NCBI GenBank assembly: GCA_024809215.1
Contig: JANUBW010000004.1
Location: forward strand, 575,937-639,936
Direction: 5' to 3'
Origin: Niastella sp. OAS944
GTDB taxonomy: Bacteria; Bacteroidota; Bacteroidia; Chitinophagales; Chitinophagaceae
Length of the DNA: 64,000 nt
Shown: positions 63,892 through 64,000 of the stretch, piece after piece
Layout of the letters: each line of letters begins with the position of its first letter
Numbering within the stretch: position 1 is the first letter of the stretch
Notes under the pieces: model-generated
The model's input: the letters and a program-made list of their open reading frames with translations, nothing else
Told to the model about the DNA's origin: nothing
Databases searched by the model: none
Position numbers and translations under genes: made by a program

Positions 63892-63947
63892 AAGCGGAAT
63901 CACGTTGCCTCGTCCTAAAAAAACTATACACTTTAAAATTAAAATGT

Positions 63948-64000
63948 ATGGTAGAAAAGGATCACGAACAAACATTCAAAGGCCGTTACAGTGCTAAAGG
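63948..64000 (+). CDS. possible gene start, cut by window edge
   Basis: An ATG at 63948 opens a frame (MVEKDHEQTFKGRYSAK) that runs off the right edge after 17 codons. An A-rich stretch precedes it. A second ATG at 63944 gives a frame that stops after 17 codons, so the first one is preferred. Nothing can be said on function; the 11-bp repeat array just upstream may regulate it. Confidence 0.3.
   Translation, partial: MVEKDHEQTFKGRYSAK

Larger units (their letters stand above)
62986..63947. other. gene-free DNA with hairpins, inverted repeats and phased 11-bp repeats
   Basis: No convincing frame in about 960 bp. Contents: a hairpin ATCTGCC/GGCAGAT at 63036-63056; an imperfect inverted pair TTAGAATG...AGCATTCTAA around 63077-63178; a large imperfect inverted repeat at 63422-63605; and three families of 11-bp direct repeats (entered separately). 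The right part is strongly purine-rich on the plus strand. Confidence 0.6.

Overview
The window is chromosomal DNA of a Bacteroidota species, most likely Chitinophagaceae (Niastella/Chitinophaga-like). Evidence: two SusC/SusD nutrient-uptake loci, a type IX secretion (T9SS) sorting tail, SprB-type repeats, DUF6377 and DUF3826 proteins, lipoproteins of the LxxCKK type, almost no Shine-Dalgarno sequences, and TAnnTTTG-like promoter boxes. No rRNA, tRNA, CRISPR array or intact insertion sequence was seen.

Layout. (A) 1-21254, minus strand: a compact run of about 20 kb with gaps of 3-42 bp. In transcription order it encodes a PKD lipoprotein, an outer-membrane beta-barrel-like protein, an unrecognised 1507-aa exported protein, an FN3 protein, a SprB-repeat protein with a T9SS tail, and a 2005-aa exported multidomain protein. 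The last has FN3 domains, an HExxH metalloprotease motif and a C-terminal PD-(D/E)xK-like nuclease tip. Small cytoplasmic genes that look like a tandem immunity family follow. I read this as a surface-anchored polymorphic-toxin system. (B) 21674-31008, minus: an alpha-glucan type utilisation locus (regulator, SusC, SusD, GH97). (C) 31173-44677: mostly single genes, including an AbiC-like protein, a vanadium-haloperoxidase-like lipoprotein lacking one catalytic His, a DJ-1/PfpI protein, an ADP-ribosylglycohydrolase, two SDRs, an AraC regulator, YqgE, a GH16 and a TlpA-like thioredoxin. (D) 44685-47854, plus: a three-gene operon of J-domain/pseudokinase, vWA protein and PurA-like enzyme, preceded by two matched palindromes and closed by a terminator. 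(E) 47894-51424: single genes (DinB, OmpA) and a lipoprotein. (F) 51421-59613, minus: a 5'-truncated RHS gene with a lysozyme-like tip, overlapped by the lipoprotein that is its likely immunity gene. (G) 59580-62523, plus: a SusC gene missing its 5' half, then an intact SusD. The RHS and SusC truncations meet at one point near 59.6 kb, as a single deletion or an assembly misjoin would produce. (H) 62524-64000: gene-poor DNA with arrays of 11-bp direct repeats, a large imperfect inverted repeat, and a possible gene start at the right edge.

The two toxin loci are self-consistent. The predicted nuclease is paired with cytoplasmic immunity candidates, and the predicted peptidoglycan hydrolase with a lipoprotein. 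The best candidates for undescribed biology are the surface-toxin operon (A) and the J-domain/vWA/PurA-like operon (D).
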